A stretch of DNA of 34,381 nt from CAZWDL01 sp964632995 (GTDB lineage: Bacteria; Bacteroidota; Bacteroidia; Chitinophagales; Saprospiraceae). The position numbers and the translations under genes were made by a program. The stretch covers positions 1 through 34,381 of the forward strand of contig CAZWDL010000080.1 in assembly GCA_964632995.1 (NCBI GenBank), given 5' to 3'. A model generated the notes under the pieces. That model did not search any database. It was not told the DNA's origin and was given only the letters and a program-made list of their open reading frames with translations. Every line of letters starts with the position of its first letter. Position 1 is the first letter of the stretch. This document shows positions 16,875 to 25,847 of this stretch, in pieces.

Positions 16875-19349
16875 TTAAATCCGCCGCACTTTTCTTTTGC
16901 CGTCTCCCCTTTCCCGCCGCATCCGCATAATCCGGCGCATTTGGCGGGGTTTGACCAGGGGCCGGGCCGGCAGTTTTTCTTCTCTGAGAATTTTCCTGAT
17001 TTCCTTGAGGCGTTCATCCACTTTGGCAAAGACAGAATCGTCCTCAAAGTCGCCTTCCGGCGTCACGCCCGCCGGCACACCCATCAGGATTTCGATGCCC
17101 TCTCCGATGTTGTTCACCGCCCAGAGATGAAATTTCCCTTCCCGGACCGCCTGCACCACTTCATCTTTCAGCATCAGCTGTTTCAGGTTGCGCTCCGGAA
17201 TGAGCACGCCTTGTTCACCGGTAAGTCCCTTGATCCGGCAGATGTCGAAGAATCCTTCGATCTTCTCATTGATGCCGCCCACGGCCTGTACTTGGCCTTT
17301 CTGATTGACTGAGCCGCTGACGGCGATGCCCTGCCTGATGGGTAAGCCGGAAAGGCTGGACAGGAGGGCGTACAGTTCGGCGCTGGAGGCGCTGTCGCCT
17401 TCCACTTCGGAGAAGCTTTGCTCGAAGGTCAGGTTGGCTGACAGGCTGATTACCTTGTCCTGACCGAATTTTTCCGAAAGGTAACCTGAAAGGATTAACA
17501 CCCCTTTGCTGTGGATAGGTCCTCCGAGCTGCACCTCCCTTTCAATATCGACAATACCTGTATGCCCCACGCTGGTGCTGGCCGTGATGCGACTGGGGCG
17601 GCCGAAGGCGATGTCGCCCATAGCAATATAGGCCAGACCGTTGACCTGGCCGGTTTTTTCGCCCTCCAGGTCGATGATGATCTGACCGCGATCGATCAGT
17701 TCCCGGATTTTCTCTTTATAAAGGCCGGAACGGTAAATTCGCTGTTCTACGGCCTGGCGGATATACGCAGCGCCAATGGCTTCGGCCGCTTCTTTTCTGG
17801 CATAGTGATGCGCTTCCCGCACCATATCGATGATCTCGCCGAAGCGGGTGGAGATCTTCTCCTGATCTTCCGCCAGGCGGTGGCTCTCCTCTAACAATTG
17901 CGCCATGCCCCCGGCATCCAGCGGCAAGAGTTCTTCCTGCCGGCAGATATGCTGGATAAAGCCCACGAAGTCGCTGACGTGTGCTTCGTTGTGCTCCATC
18001 TCCACATCGAAGTCGGCTTTCACCTTAAACAGCTCGCGGAAGTCCTCGTCATATTCAAGCAGCAGATAATAGTACAGGGGCCGGCCGATGAGAATGACCT
18101 GTACCTGCAAGGGAACCGGCTCGGGTTTGAGGCTCTTGCTGGTAAGGAAACCCAGCCGTTCGCCCGGCTCCTCGATGTCAATTTGTCCGGTGCGGAGGGC
18201 GCGCTTGAGGCTGTCCCAGGTAAAGTAATTGCGCAGTATTTCTTCGATGGGCAGGATGAGGTAGCCGCCATTGGCCCGGTGCAGGGACCCGCTGCGTATA
18301 AGCGTCAAGTCGGTCACGAAGGTGCCCATCATGGATTCCTTTTCTATTTTACCGAAGAGGTTGCTGTAGGTCGGATTGATTTCCAGTACGATGGGCGCAC
18401 CGTCTACCCCTTTGTTGTCGACCAGTACGTTCACTTCGTAGCGGCGGGGTACGGAATCTTCTTTTTGCAGTGGATTGGCGGGTTGTTCTTCCTTATTGGA
18501 AGGGAATTGCAGAAATTCCTGAAGATGCTCCAGCAGGTCACTTTTCAAATCCTCCAGAAAAGTAAGCACCGCTTTGAGTTCGCCATATTTTTCCTCGAGG
18601 TCTTCCAGCAGCGCATCCAGGGTGCGAAGGGCAGCCTTCTGTTCCAGTTGCTGGAGGCGGTTGCTGAACTCCAGTTCGACATCTCTGGCCCGGCGCGCAG
18701 CGAGGCGAATCTCGTCCTTAAATTTTCGCTGCTTTTTGAGAATGGTGGCCTTTTCCTCCTCACTCAGCGCGAAGAATTCCTTTTCGTTCATCGGACGCCC
18801 GTCTATCATCGGTAAGACAACGACTTCCAGCGGTGTTCGCTGGACGGTGAGCCCCTCGGCCCGGGCTCGTTCATTGATGTTGGAAAAGATGGCTTCTACC
18901 TCTTCCTGCATCTGTTGCACCAATTCGTCCCGCTTGTGGGTGAATTCTTCGCTTTCGAAAATCTTGATCAGGTCGCTGCGGACATGGATCAGGAAATGGT
19001 GAACGTCGTTGCGAAAAGGATGAGCCAGTCCTTTGGGCAGGCTGAGATATTTGGGGAAGTAGGGATCCTCAAAGTTGTTGACGTAGACCCAATCACAGGG
19101 GGAAGGTTCCTCTCTCGCCAGGTCTTCCAGGTAATGCCGGACGGCGGTCTGCTTGCCGGTGCCGGGCGCACCGGCGACGTAAATGTTAAATCCATTCGCC
19201 TTATTGCCCAGCCCGAATTGAAGGGCGGTGATGGCCCTGTCCTGGCCAATAATGGCTTTGGAAGGTGCTTCCTCTTTACCCGAAAGCAGGGAAAGGGTGG
19301 CCGGATCATAAGTTCTGCGAAGTTGTTCAGGCTGAAGCATAATAGCCAT
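16875..19349 (-). CDS. LonB-type ATP-dependent serine protease
   Basis: The 824-residue product joins an AAA+ ATPase to a Lon protease domain. The Walker A motif is GAPGTGKQ at residues 60-67, and a Walker B-like YLILPIEE lies near 361-369. Between them is a long charged helical insert (about 140-310), as in the bacterial AAA_32/LonB group rather than classical LonA, whose large N-terminal substrate domain is absent. The protease domain carries the Ser-Lys dyad: Ser653 in GDSASSA and Lys696 in GGINEKIEG, 43 residues apart as in E. coli Lon. The arginine-rich C-terminus is unusual. It should degrade misfolded or regulatory proteins in the cytoplasm. ATG at 19349 is used; a second in-frame ATG lies three codons later. 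Confidence 0.93.
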   Translation of the reverse strand: MAIMLQPEQLRRTYDPATLSLLSGKEEAPSKAIIGQDRAITALQFGLGNKANGFNIYVAGAPGTGKQTAVRHYLEDLAREEPSPCDWVYVNNFEDPYFPKYLSLPKGLAHPFRNDVHHFLIHVRSDLIKIFESEEFTHKRDELVQQMQEEVEAIFSNINERARAEGLTVQRTPLEVVVLPMIDGRPMNEKEFFALSEEEKATILKKQRKFKDEIRLAARRARDVELEFSNRLQQLEQKAALRTLDALLEDLEEKYGELKAVLTFLEDLKSDLLEHLQEFLQFPSNKEEQPANPLQKEDSVPRRYEVNVLVDNKGVDGAPIVLEINPTYSNLFGKIEKESMMGTFVTDLTLIRSGSLHRANGGYLILPIEEILRNYFTWDSLKRALRTGQIDIEEPGERLGFLTSKSLKPEPVPLQVQVILIGRPLYYYLLLEYDEDFRELFKVKADFDVEMEHNEAHVSDFVGFIQHICRQEELLPLDAGGMAQLLEESHRLAEDQEKISTRFGEIIDMVREAHHYARKEAAEAIGAAYIRQAVEQRIYRSGLYKEKIRELIDRGQIIIDLEGEKTGQVNGLAYIAMGDIAFGRPSRITASTSVGHTGIVDIEREVQLGGPIHSKGVLILSGYLSEKFGQDKVISLSANLTFEQSFSEVEGDSASSAELYALLSSLSGLPIRQGIAVSGSVNQKGQVQAVGGINEKIEGFFDICRIKGLTGEQGVLIPERNLKQLMLKDEVVQAVREGKFHLWAVNNIGEGIEILMGVPAGVTPEGDFEDDSVFAKVDERLKEIRKILREEKLPARPLVKPRQMRRIMRMRRERGDGKRKVRRI

Positions 19350-19536
19350 GGGTTCATTTTTGGTGAGCGACGGATTCCCGGGTCACGGGGCGCCTAAAGA
19401 AAAGTCCCCTCCGGGATTTTCTCATTTTGAAAAGAACCGCCTATTTGCAGAAAGGAGCAATGACCGGGGTCATGGAGGAAGCTGAGTATTGTCAATAGTA
19501 AACAGCCTCAAGTTTACCGGTCTTATCAGGGGTATC

Positions 19537-19690
19537 GATTACCCACAACTTTAGTCGGTACAAACTTCCTCTGTTCTTCTGTTTTTCTGTTCCTATGTTC
19601 TACGGTTCTGTAAGCCTAAAATTTTGGTGAAAACTCCGCAAAACAGTTCAGAACCGCAGAAGTTAGCCCTAGCAAGAGTTGTGGGTAATC
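19537..19690. repeat. 154-bp palindromic element with TTCTGTTC words (copy 1)
   Basis: The ends GATTACCCACAACT (19537-19550) and AGTTGTGGGTAATC (19677-19690) are exact inverse copies. Inside, the left half is a string of TTCTGTT-like words (CTCTGTTCTTCTGTTTTTCTG, ending in GGTTCTG), and the right half holds the inverse words CAGTTCAGAACCGCAGAAG. It fills most of the 376-bp gap between the lonB start and the end of the TRIC gene. A similar element with different ends lies at 34187-34305. Nothing else was recognised in this gap. Confidence 0.85.
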
Positions 19691-19725
19691 AATGCACCTT
19701 GAACTATTGCAACTTTGCCTTAAAC

Positions 19726-20352
19726 CTACCTGATCACCGGCAAACTCCAGTGCCTCCTCACCGCTGCGATCCGGATCGCTATAATGAACAGCACCGTCCC
19801 GATCACCTTGATGTTATAATCCAGAGAAAAAGAGCTCAGGATGAGGTACAGGATTCCCCCCATCATACAGGCCGTAGCATAAATTTCCTTCCGGAAAATC
19901 AGGGGTGCCTGGTTCGACAACAGGTCGCGAATCACCCCGCCGAATACGGCCGATACGACGCCCATCATCAGGGCCACTACCGGATGCAAGCCCATATCCA
20001 GCGTTTTCTGTAATCCCAGTATGGTGAACAGTCCTATGCCAATGGAGTCGAACAGGAACATCGTCCGGCGCAGGCGCAGAATAAAGGACCGGAAAAAATA
20101 ACTGAGCGGCACGGCCAGCCCGATCACCGACAGGTAATTGAGGTCCTGCATCCAGGCCACCGGCTGCGCGCCGATGAGCAAATCTCGCAAAGTACCACCG
20201 CCCATGGCCGTCACGAAGGCGATCACGGCGGCACCAAAAATATCAAACTGCTTATTGGCGGCCGCCAGCATCCCACTGATGGCAAAGACGAAGGTGCCGA
20301 GGAGGTCGAGGAAGTAGATGATGGTCATGAAGAGTGCACTTTTGAATGGCAA
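19726..20352 (-). CDS. trimeric intracellular cation channel family protein (UPF0126, YicG-like)
   Basis: The 208-residue inner-membrane protein has about seven hydrophobic helices arranged as two related halves. Each has a glycine-rich kink: FAISGMLAAANK...GAAVIAFVTAMGGGTLRDLL and FDSIGIGLFTILG...GVVSAVFGGVIRDLLSNQAPLIF. These duplicated GGG(T/V)(L/I)RD(L/V)L motifs define the UPF0126 family, prokaryotic homologues of TRIC K+ channels. Transport of K+ or, as suggested for some members, small metabolites is inference. The start is ATG 20352 or the in-frame ATG at 20328, which removes eight mostly polar residues. Confidence 0.9.
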   Translation of the reverse strand: MPFKSALFMTIIYFLDLLGTFVFAISGMLAAANKQFDIFGAAVIAFVTAMGGGTLRDLLIGAQPVAWMQDLNYLSVIGLAVPLSYFFRSFILRLRRTMFLFDSIGIGLFTILGLQKTLDMGLHPVVALMMGVVSAVFGGVIRDLLSNQAPLIFRKEIYATACMMGGILYLILSSFSLDYNIKVIGTVLFIIAIRIAAVRRHWSLPVIR

Positions 20353-20428
20353 AAATGCACTTTTTAATTGGGCTACCCTTTTTATGGGGTATTTACTATT
20401 TCTGAATTAAGTTAAAACGGTTTTAATT

Positions 20429-20548
20429 CCGACCTCGGAGAGGTCGCATATTCCAACTGCCCAGAGGGTTTACATGCGACCTCTCCGAGGTCGGTTCTAC
20501 ATCCGCCTGATACCTCAAATACTACAAATAGTTGACCTCTCCGAGGTC
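20429..20548. repeat. GACCTCTCCGAGGTC palindromic repeat, three copies
   Basis: A segment at 20429-20449 (core GACCTCGGAGAGGTC) is repeated in exact inverse at 20474-20494, giving perfect 21-bp arms. A third core copy is at 20534-20548. Each core is itself nearly palindromic. The repeats occupy the centre of the 439-bp gap between the divergent TRIC and PFOR genes. Further right in the gap are a relic resembling the GTGACTT repeat (AAAGTCACCCCCTCC, about 20677-20690) and the palindrome TGACAATTGTCA (20693-20704). No clear promoter could be named, and the open frame at 20532-20744 does not look like protein. Confidence 0.9.
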
Positions 20549-20791
20549 ACTCAAAAGCACAGGACCGGATAAAAAGATGTGGGGTATCGCAAGGTCTTCC
20601 GGGGCGCCTCCCGACTTCGAGACAGAACGGACCTTCGAAAAGATTTATCCGAAGAATGGAGCCGCACCCCGAATTAAAGTCACCCCCTCCATTGACAATT
20701 GTCATTCTCTCCCTGTACACATTCTCCTAATTTTCGGGACGTAACCCACTATAATCGTAAAAGTATGTTCCGTAAAAAAGAAGCAGCTGCT

Positions 20792-23700
20792 ATGAAAGAT
20801 CAAGATAAGAAGGTCAAGTATCCCGGTACCCGCGTCGCATTGGACGGCAACACTGCCGCCATCATGTGCGAGCGGGAATCCACGGATGCGGCAGGCGCCT
20901 ACCCTATTACCCCTTCCACCCAGATGGGCGAATACTGGGCTGACGCGGCCGCCAAAGGCCATCTGAACATTTCCGACCGCCCCCTGATTTTTATCGAACC
21001 CGAAGGCGAGCACGCCGCGGCCGCCGTCACCGCCGGTTTGTCCATGACCGGACTGCGGGCCGCTAACTTCTCCTCGGGCCAGGGTATTGCCTACATGCAC
21101 GAATCTTTGTACGCGGCGGTAGGCAAACGATTGACTTACGTCCTGAACGTCGGATCCCGGGCCATGACCAAGTCGACCCTCAATGTCCACGCCGGGCACG
21201 ACGATTACCACGCCGTTGACGACACCGGCTTCTTCCAGCTCTTCGCCAAGGACGCCCAGTCGGCAGCGGATCTCAACATCATCGCGCACCGCATCGCCGA
21301 GTTGGCGCTGACCCCGGGCGCGATCGCGCAGGACGGCTTCCTGACCACGCACCTGATCGAGTCGATCCGCGTGCCCGAGCGCGAGCTGATCGCCGAGTAT
21401 CTCGGCCGGCCCGACGATATCATCGATACGCCCACGCCCTCGCAACGCATAATATACGGCGAGACCCGCCGCCGCATCCCGGAACTATGGGATGTCGACA
21501 ATCCCGTTATGGCGGGTATCGTCCAGAACCAGGACTCCTATATGCAGAGCGTCGCCGCACAGCGGCCCTTCTTCTTCGACCATATCAAGGAACTGACGGA
21601 ACAAGCCTTTAAAGAATTTTTTGAACTCACCGGCCGCCACTACGAACGCGTGATGACCTACCGCGCCGAGGACGCCGACTACCTCATCGTCGGTCAGGGC
21701 TCCGTAGTGCCGAGCGCCGAATCGGTCGCCGACTACCTGCGCGAAACGCGCGGCATTAAGGTAGGTGTGGTGAACCTCGTTATGTTCCGGCCCTTCCCCG
21801 CCGACCTCGTCGGCAAGATCTTGAAGGGTAAAAAGGGCGTGGTCGTCCTCGAACGCCTCGACCAACCACTGGCAGCCGACCTGCCCATGCTGCGCGAAAT
21901 TCGCAGCACCCTCAACAAGTGCATCGAAAACAGCGTCAGCCAAAAACAAAAACCCTATCCCGACCTGGCCACCTTCAGCAAGCCGACGGACCTGCCGGCC
22001 CTCTACTCCGGCTCTTTCGGTATGGGTAGCCGCGATCTGCAGCCGGAAGGTATTATCGGCGCTATAGAGAACATGCTGCCTGACGGCAAACAGAAAAAAC
22101 AGTTTTACCTGTCGATCGACTTTATTCGCGATGTGCCTTTTACGCCCAAGCAGCGCGCCTACCAGGAGAGCATACAGGAAGCCTACCCGCACGTGAAGGA
22201 ATTGTCGGTGCGCGGTTCGGAAAATCCAAACCTCATGCCGAAGGACGCCGTCACGGTGCGCTTCCACTCTATCGGCGGCTGGGGCGCCATCACCACCGGC
22301 AAGAACCTGGCGATGACGCTCTTCGACCTGCTGGGCTACGATATCAAGGCCAATCCGAAGTACGGCTCGGAAAAAAAAGGACAGCCGACCACTTACTATC
22401 TCGCCGCAGCACCGGAGCCCATCCGCGTCAACTGCGAGTACTATTTCGTAGACGTAGTGCTCTCGCCCGACCCCAACGTGTTCAAGCACACGAACGCACT
22501 GGCCGGCCTGAAAAAAGGCGGCGTCTTTATCATCCAGAGTGAGAAAAAGAAACCCGAAGAAGTATGGGCCGATATTCCGAAGCCCTACCAGAAGATCATC
22601 GTCGACAACGATATTCGCATATTCTATATCGACGGCTTCAGGATCGCCCGCGAGGAAGCCACCGATCCCGAACTGCAACTGCGCATGCAGGGCATCGCCT
22701 TCCAGGGCGCTTTCTTCGCCGCTTCTCCCCTCATGGAAAAGGCGGGCCTCACCGATGCGGAACTGCTCCGGGCTATCGAGGATCAGCTGCAAAGTAAATT
22801 CGGTTCCAAAGGCCAGCGCGTAGTCGACGACAACATGCGCGTCGTGAAACGCGGCTTCGACGAGGTACACGAAATCAAGAGCAAGGAAGTCGGCGCCGGA
22901 GAGGGCGAAAAGGAAACGGGGCCCAAGTTTCTGCCGATTCCGGAAATGCTGAAGAGTACCCCGGAGAGCCAATCCAACCTCAGTGATATCCATCGCTTCT
23001 GGGAACAGACGGGTAACTTCTATCAGCGCGGAATGGGTAACGACAATATCACCGATCCCTTTATCGGCTTGAGTGTGATGCCCGCCGTCTCCTCGCTGTT
23101 CCGCGATATGACCGGCATCCGCTTCGAACACCCGGAATGGATACCACAAAACTGTACAGCCTGCGCCGACTGCTATACCGTCTGCCCCGATACGGCCATC
23201 CCCGGCCTGGTCAGCGACTTGTCCGACATATTGGAGACCGTCGTCAAACGCGTGAAGAAAAACCACGGCAAGGTGGAATACCTGCCCAAAGCCACGCGCC
23301 AGATGGAAAGCAAGGTTCGCGCGCTGATGAATGAAGAAGGTAAAAACGGCGTAGCCGTCAACCACCTCATCCAGGACGCCATCGACGAATACATCGCCGA
23401 AAATGACAACGGCAACGGCCTGACCGAAGAGATGGAATGGTTCCGCGAAGAGCTCGGCGATTTCCAATTCGCCCTCACGCGGCCTTACTACGACGTCTTT
23501 GAACAGGATCAGGCCGGCAGCGGCGGTCTGTTCAGCATCACCATCAACCCCACCACCTGCAAAGGCTGTATGGAATGTGTCGAGGTCTGTGACTACGACG
23601 CCCTGCGGGTAGCACCTCAGACCGAAGACTCCGTTACTAAGCTGAGAAAGGAATGGGATCTCTGGATGGATCTGCCCAACACCCCCGCGAAATATAACCG

Positions 23701-25720
23701 CATCGACAACCTGGAAGAAAAGATCGGACCGCTGGAAACCATGCTCCTGAATAAGGATGCTTACCTGAAGTTTGCCAGCGGCGACGGCGCCTGCCTGGGT
23801 TGTTCCGAAAAATCGGTCATCCACCTATTCGTCGCCACGGTAGAATCGCTGATGCAACCACGCATCAAGAAACACGTCGACCACCTGACAGAACTGATCG
23901 ACAAACTGGAGAAACACATCCAGGGCAAGCTCTTCAAGAGTGTCAACGTCAGTGACGCCGACACCATGGCCAAGGTCATCTCGCAGATGCAAAACAGCGA
24001 TATGACCATGTCCGGCCTGGCCGGCAAACTCGAATCCATGCAGGAGAGCGAGCCCATCGATCAGGCCTGGCTGCGCGATGTCACGCAACTGCTGGCCAAG
24101 CTCAAAAACCTGAAATGGAAGTATACGGAAGGGGTGACCGGCAACGGACGCACCAGCATGGGTATGCTCAACGCTACGGGCTGTACCTCGGTATGGGGCA
24201 GTACCTGGCCCTACAATCCCTATCCCTTCCCGTGGGCCAATCACCTGTTCCAGGACTCCCCCTCTATGGCGATGGGCGTCTTTGAAGGACATATGGCCAA
24301 GATGGCGGAAGGCTTCAAGGCCATCCGCAAGGCCGAGCTGGAGCTCAAAGGCGAATACAAACCCGAAGAGCACGACTCCTTCTTCACCTACTTCAACTGG
24401 CTGCAGTTTACTGATGAAGAATGGCTGCTCTGTCCGCCGGTTGTCACCCTGGGCGGCGATGGCGCCATGTACGATATCGGTTTCCAGAACCTGTCGCGCA
24501 TGATGGCCTCCGGCAAACCCATCAAGGTCATCGTAGTCGATACCCAGGTGTACTCCAACACCGGTGGCCAGGCTTGTACGTCCGGCTTTATGGGGCAAGT
24601 ATCCGATATGGCTCAGTACGGCAAAGTATGGCAGGGCAAATCCGAACCGCGCAAAGAGATCGGTCTAATCGGCATGGCGCACCGCAACACCTACGTGCTG
24701 CAGGGCACCCTGGCCAATACGACACAGATGATCGAAGGCTTTATCGACGGTCTGATGGCCCGCCGCCCGGCTCTGTTCAACCTGTACACTACCTGTCAGC
24801 CCGAACACGGCGTCGGTGACGACCTGGGCGAACACCAGGCCAAACTGGCGGTAGAATCCCGCGCCTACCCAATCTTTAAATACAACCCGGACAAGGGCGT
24901 TAAAGCCGAAGAGGCATTTGACCTGAGCGGCAATCCCGACATGGATAAGATATGGCCGACCTATAAGCTCCGTTATAAAGAGAACGGCCGCGAAAAGACC
25001 ATGGAGGTTGCCATGACCTTCGCCGACTTCGCCCTCACGGAGGCTCGCTTCCGCAAGCACTTCCGTCGCGTACCGCGCGATGCCTGGAATGACAGCATGG
25101 TGGTGCTCAGCGAGTTCCTCGAAATGGATCAATCCGAACGCGAAGGCAAGTTCCCCTTCATTTGGGCCGTCGACCGCAAGCAGCGCCTGAGCCGCGTGCT
25201 CGTCGCCGAACGCATCGTTGAATCCTGCGAAGAGCGGCGCGACTTCTGGATTATGCTGCGCGGGCTGGCCGGTGTTGAGACCAAGCCGAAAGTGAAGGAA
25301 GAAGACATCGAAAGCAAAGTGCGCGCTGACGTGGTCGGTAAGATCGCACAGGGCCTGATGCAGCTGGCCGGCGGCAATGGCGACAGCGGCCTTGTCCAAC
25401 TGGCCATGGCGCAGGAAGCAAAGCCGAAGGAAGCCGCCACCGATACCGCAGAAGCTCCACAGCCGGAAGGTGACTACATGGCGCCCTGGTTGGAAACGGA
25501 AGAGTGCACCTCTTGCGACGAGTGCGTCAAACTCAACCCCGACATCTTCGCCTACAATGATGACAACAAGGCCTACATCAAGGACCCGCACGGCGGACCT
25601 TACGAAGACCTCGTCAAAGCAGCGGAGAAGTGTACGGCCCGCGTCATCCACCCCGGCCTGCCCGAGGATCCCTCAGAGGTAGACGAAAAGTGGATCAAGC
25701 GCGGTGAGAAATATAATTGA
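20792..25720 (+). CDS. nifJ: large pyruvate:ferredoxin (flavodoxin) oxidoreductase with fused C-terminal ferredoxin domain
   Basis: The roughly 1642-residue product makes acetyl-CoA, CO2 and reduced ferredoxin from pyruvate. Domain order: pyruvate/TPP domain I (DGNTAAIMCERESTDAAGAYPITPSTQMGEYWA, near 20-50), domain II, the gamma domain (VRFHSIGGWGAITTGKNLA), then two cluster motifs (C788-x2-C791-x2-C794-x3-C798 and C923-x2-C926-x2-C929-x3-C933). The proximal-cluster motif CLGC follows (C1001, C1004), then the TPP site (GDGAMYD with Asp1223; NTGG with Asn1256). A final domain carries C1572, C1575, C1578 and C1614, like a one-cluster ferredoxin. Usual PFORs have about 1170-1200 residues; extra length lies between the two cluster motifs, after CLGC and at the C-terminus. 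ATG 20792 matches the family N-terminus; ATG 20765 is an alternative. It heads the rnf cluster. Confidence 0.93.
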   Translation: MKDQDKKVKYPGTRVALDGNTAAIMCERESTDAAGAYPITPSTQMGEYWADAAAKGHLNISDRPLIFIEPEGEHAAAAVTAGLSMTGLRAANFSSGQGIAYMHESLYAAVGKRLTYVLNVGSRAMTKSTLNVHAGHDDYHAVDDTGFFQLFAKDAQSAADLNIIAHRIAELALTPGAIAQDGFLTTHLIESIRVPERELIAEYLGRPDDIIDTPTPSQRIIYGETRRRIPELWDVDNPVMAGIVQNQDSYMQSVAAQRPFFFDHIKELTEQAFKEFFELTGRHYERVMTYRAEDADYLIVGQGSVVPSAESVADYLRETRGIKVGVVNLVMFRPFPADLVGKILKGKKGVVVLERLDQPLAADLPMLREIRSTLNKCIENSVSQKQKPYPDLATFSKPTDLPALYSGSFGMGSRDLQPEGIIGAIENMLPDGKQKKQFYLSIDFIRDVPFTPKQRAYQESIQEAYPHVKELSVRGSENPNLMPKDAVTVRFHSIGGWGAITTGKNLAMTLFDLLGYDIKANPKYGSEKKGQPTTYYLAAAPEPIRVNCEYYFVDVVLSPDPNVFKHTNALAGLKKGGVFIIQSEKKKPEEVWADIPKPYQKIIVDNDIRIFYIDGFRIAREEATDPELQLRMQGIAFQGAFFAASPLMEKAGLTDAELLRAIEDQLQSKFGSKGQRVVDDNMRVVKRGFDEVHEIKSKEVGAGEGEKETGPKFLPIPEMLKSTPESQSNLSDIHRFWEQTGNFYQRGMGNDNITDPFIGLSVMPAVSSLFRDMTGIRFEHPEWIPQNCTACADCYTVCPDTAIPGLVSDLSDILETVVKRVKKNHGKVEYLPKATRQMESKVRALMNEEGKNGVAVNHLIQDAIDEYIAENDNGNGLTEEMEWFREELGDFQFALTRPYYDVFEQDQAGSGGLFSITINPTTCKGCMECVEVCDYDALRVAPQTEDSVTKLRKEWDLWMDLPNTPAKYNRIDNLEEKIGPLETMLLNKDAYLKFASGDGACLGCSEKSVIHLFVATVESLMQPRIKKHVDHLTELIDKLEKHIQGKLFKSVNVSDADTMAKVISQMQNSDMTMSGLAGKLESMQESEPIDQAWLRDVTQLLAKLKNLKWKYTEGVTGNGRTSMGMLNATGCTSVWGSTWPYNPYPFPWANHLFQDSPSMAMGVFEGHMAKMAEGFKAIRKAELELKGEYKPEEHDSFFTYFNWLQFTDEEWLLCPPVVTLGGDGAMYDIGFQNLSRMMASGKPIKVIVVDTQVYSNTGGQACTSGFMGQVSDMAQYGKVWQGKSEPRKEIGLIGMAHRNTYVLQGTLANTTQMIEGFIDGLMARRPALFNLYTTCQPEHGVGDDLGEHQAKLAVESRAYPIFKYNPDKGVKAEEAFDLSGNPDMDKIWPTYKLRYKENGREKTMEVAMTFADFALTEARFRKHFRRVPRDAWNDSMVVLSEFLEMDQSEREGKFPFIWAVDRKQRLSRVLVAERIVESCEERRDFWIMLRGLAGVETKPKVKEEDIESKVRADVVGKIAQGLMQLAGGNGDSGLVQLAMAQEAKPKEAATDTAEAPQPEGDYMAPWLETEECTSCDECVKLNPDIFAYNDDNKAYIKDPHGGPYEDLVKAAEKCTARVIHPGLPEDPSEVDEKWIKRGEKYN

Positions 25721-25732
25721 TGTAGAGAGATA

Positions 25733-25811
25733 AGAGTAGATAGTAGAGGGACAAGGGTAGAGAGACATCCGGTCTTCTCAAAATGGTCTGTCCTTCTACC
25801 TTCTACGCTCT
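25733..25811. repeat. imperfect inverted repeat of TAGAG/GTAGA words between PFOR and rnfC
   Basis: The left arm 25733-25753 (AGAGTAGATAGTAGAGG, then GACA) pairs imperfectly with the right arm 25789-25811 (TGTCC...CTACCTTCTACGCTCT). Purine-rich TAGAGA words also precede the left arm, from the PFOR stop codon on. The structure fills the 127-bp gap. Confidence 0.75.
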
Positions 25812-25847
25812 GCCATTACGACCTCACATATATTGAAAAAACGATCA

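Noticed and set aside
20532..20744. A 70-codon frame running into the PFOR leader.
   Set aside because: It begins inside the GACCTCTCCGAGGTC repeats, lacks a good start and has no protein-like conservation signal.
20699..20764. An upstream TTG start for PFOR.
   Set aside because: It would begin inside the palindrome TGACAATTGTCA, and the added residues do not resemble a PFOR N-terminus.
21485..23824. A 779-codon open frame on the minus strand opposite the PFOR gene.
   Set aside because: It is antisense to well-conserved PFOR domains and arises from GC-rich codon use; its translation has no recognisable domain.
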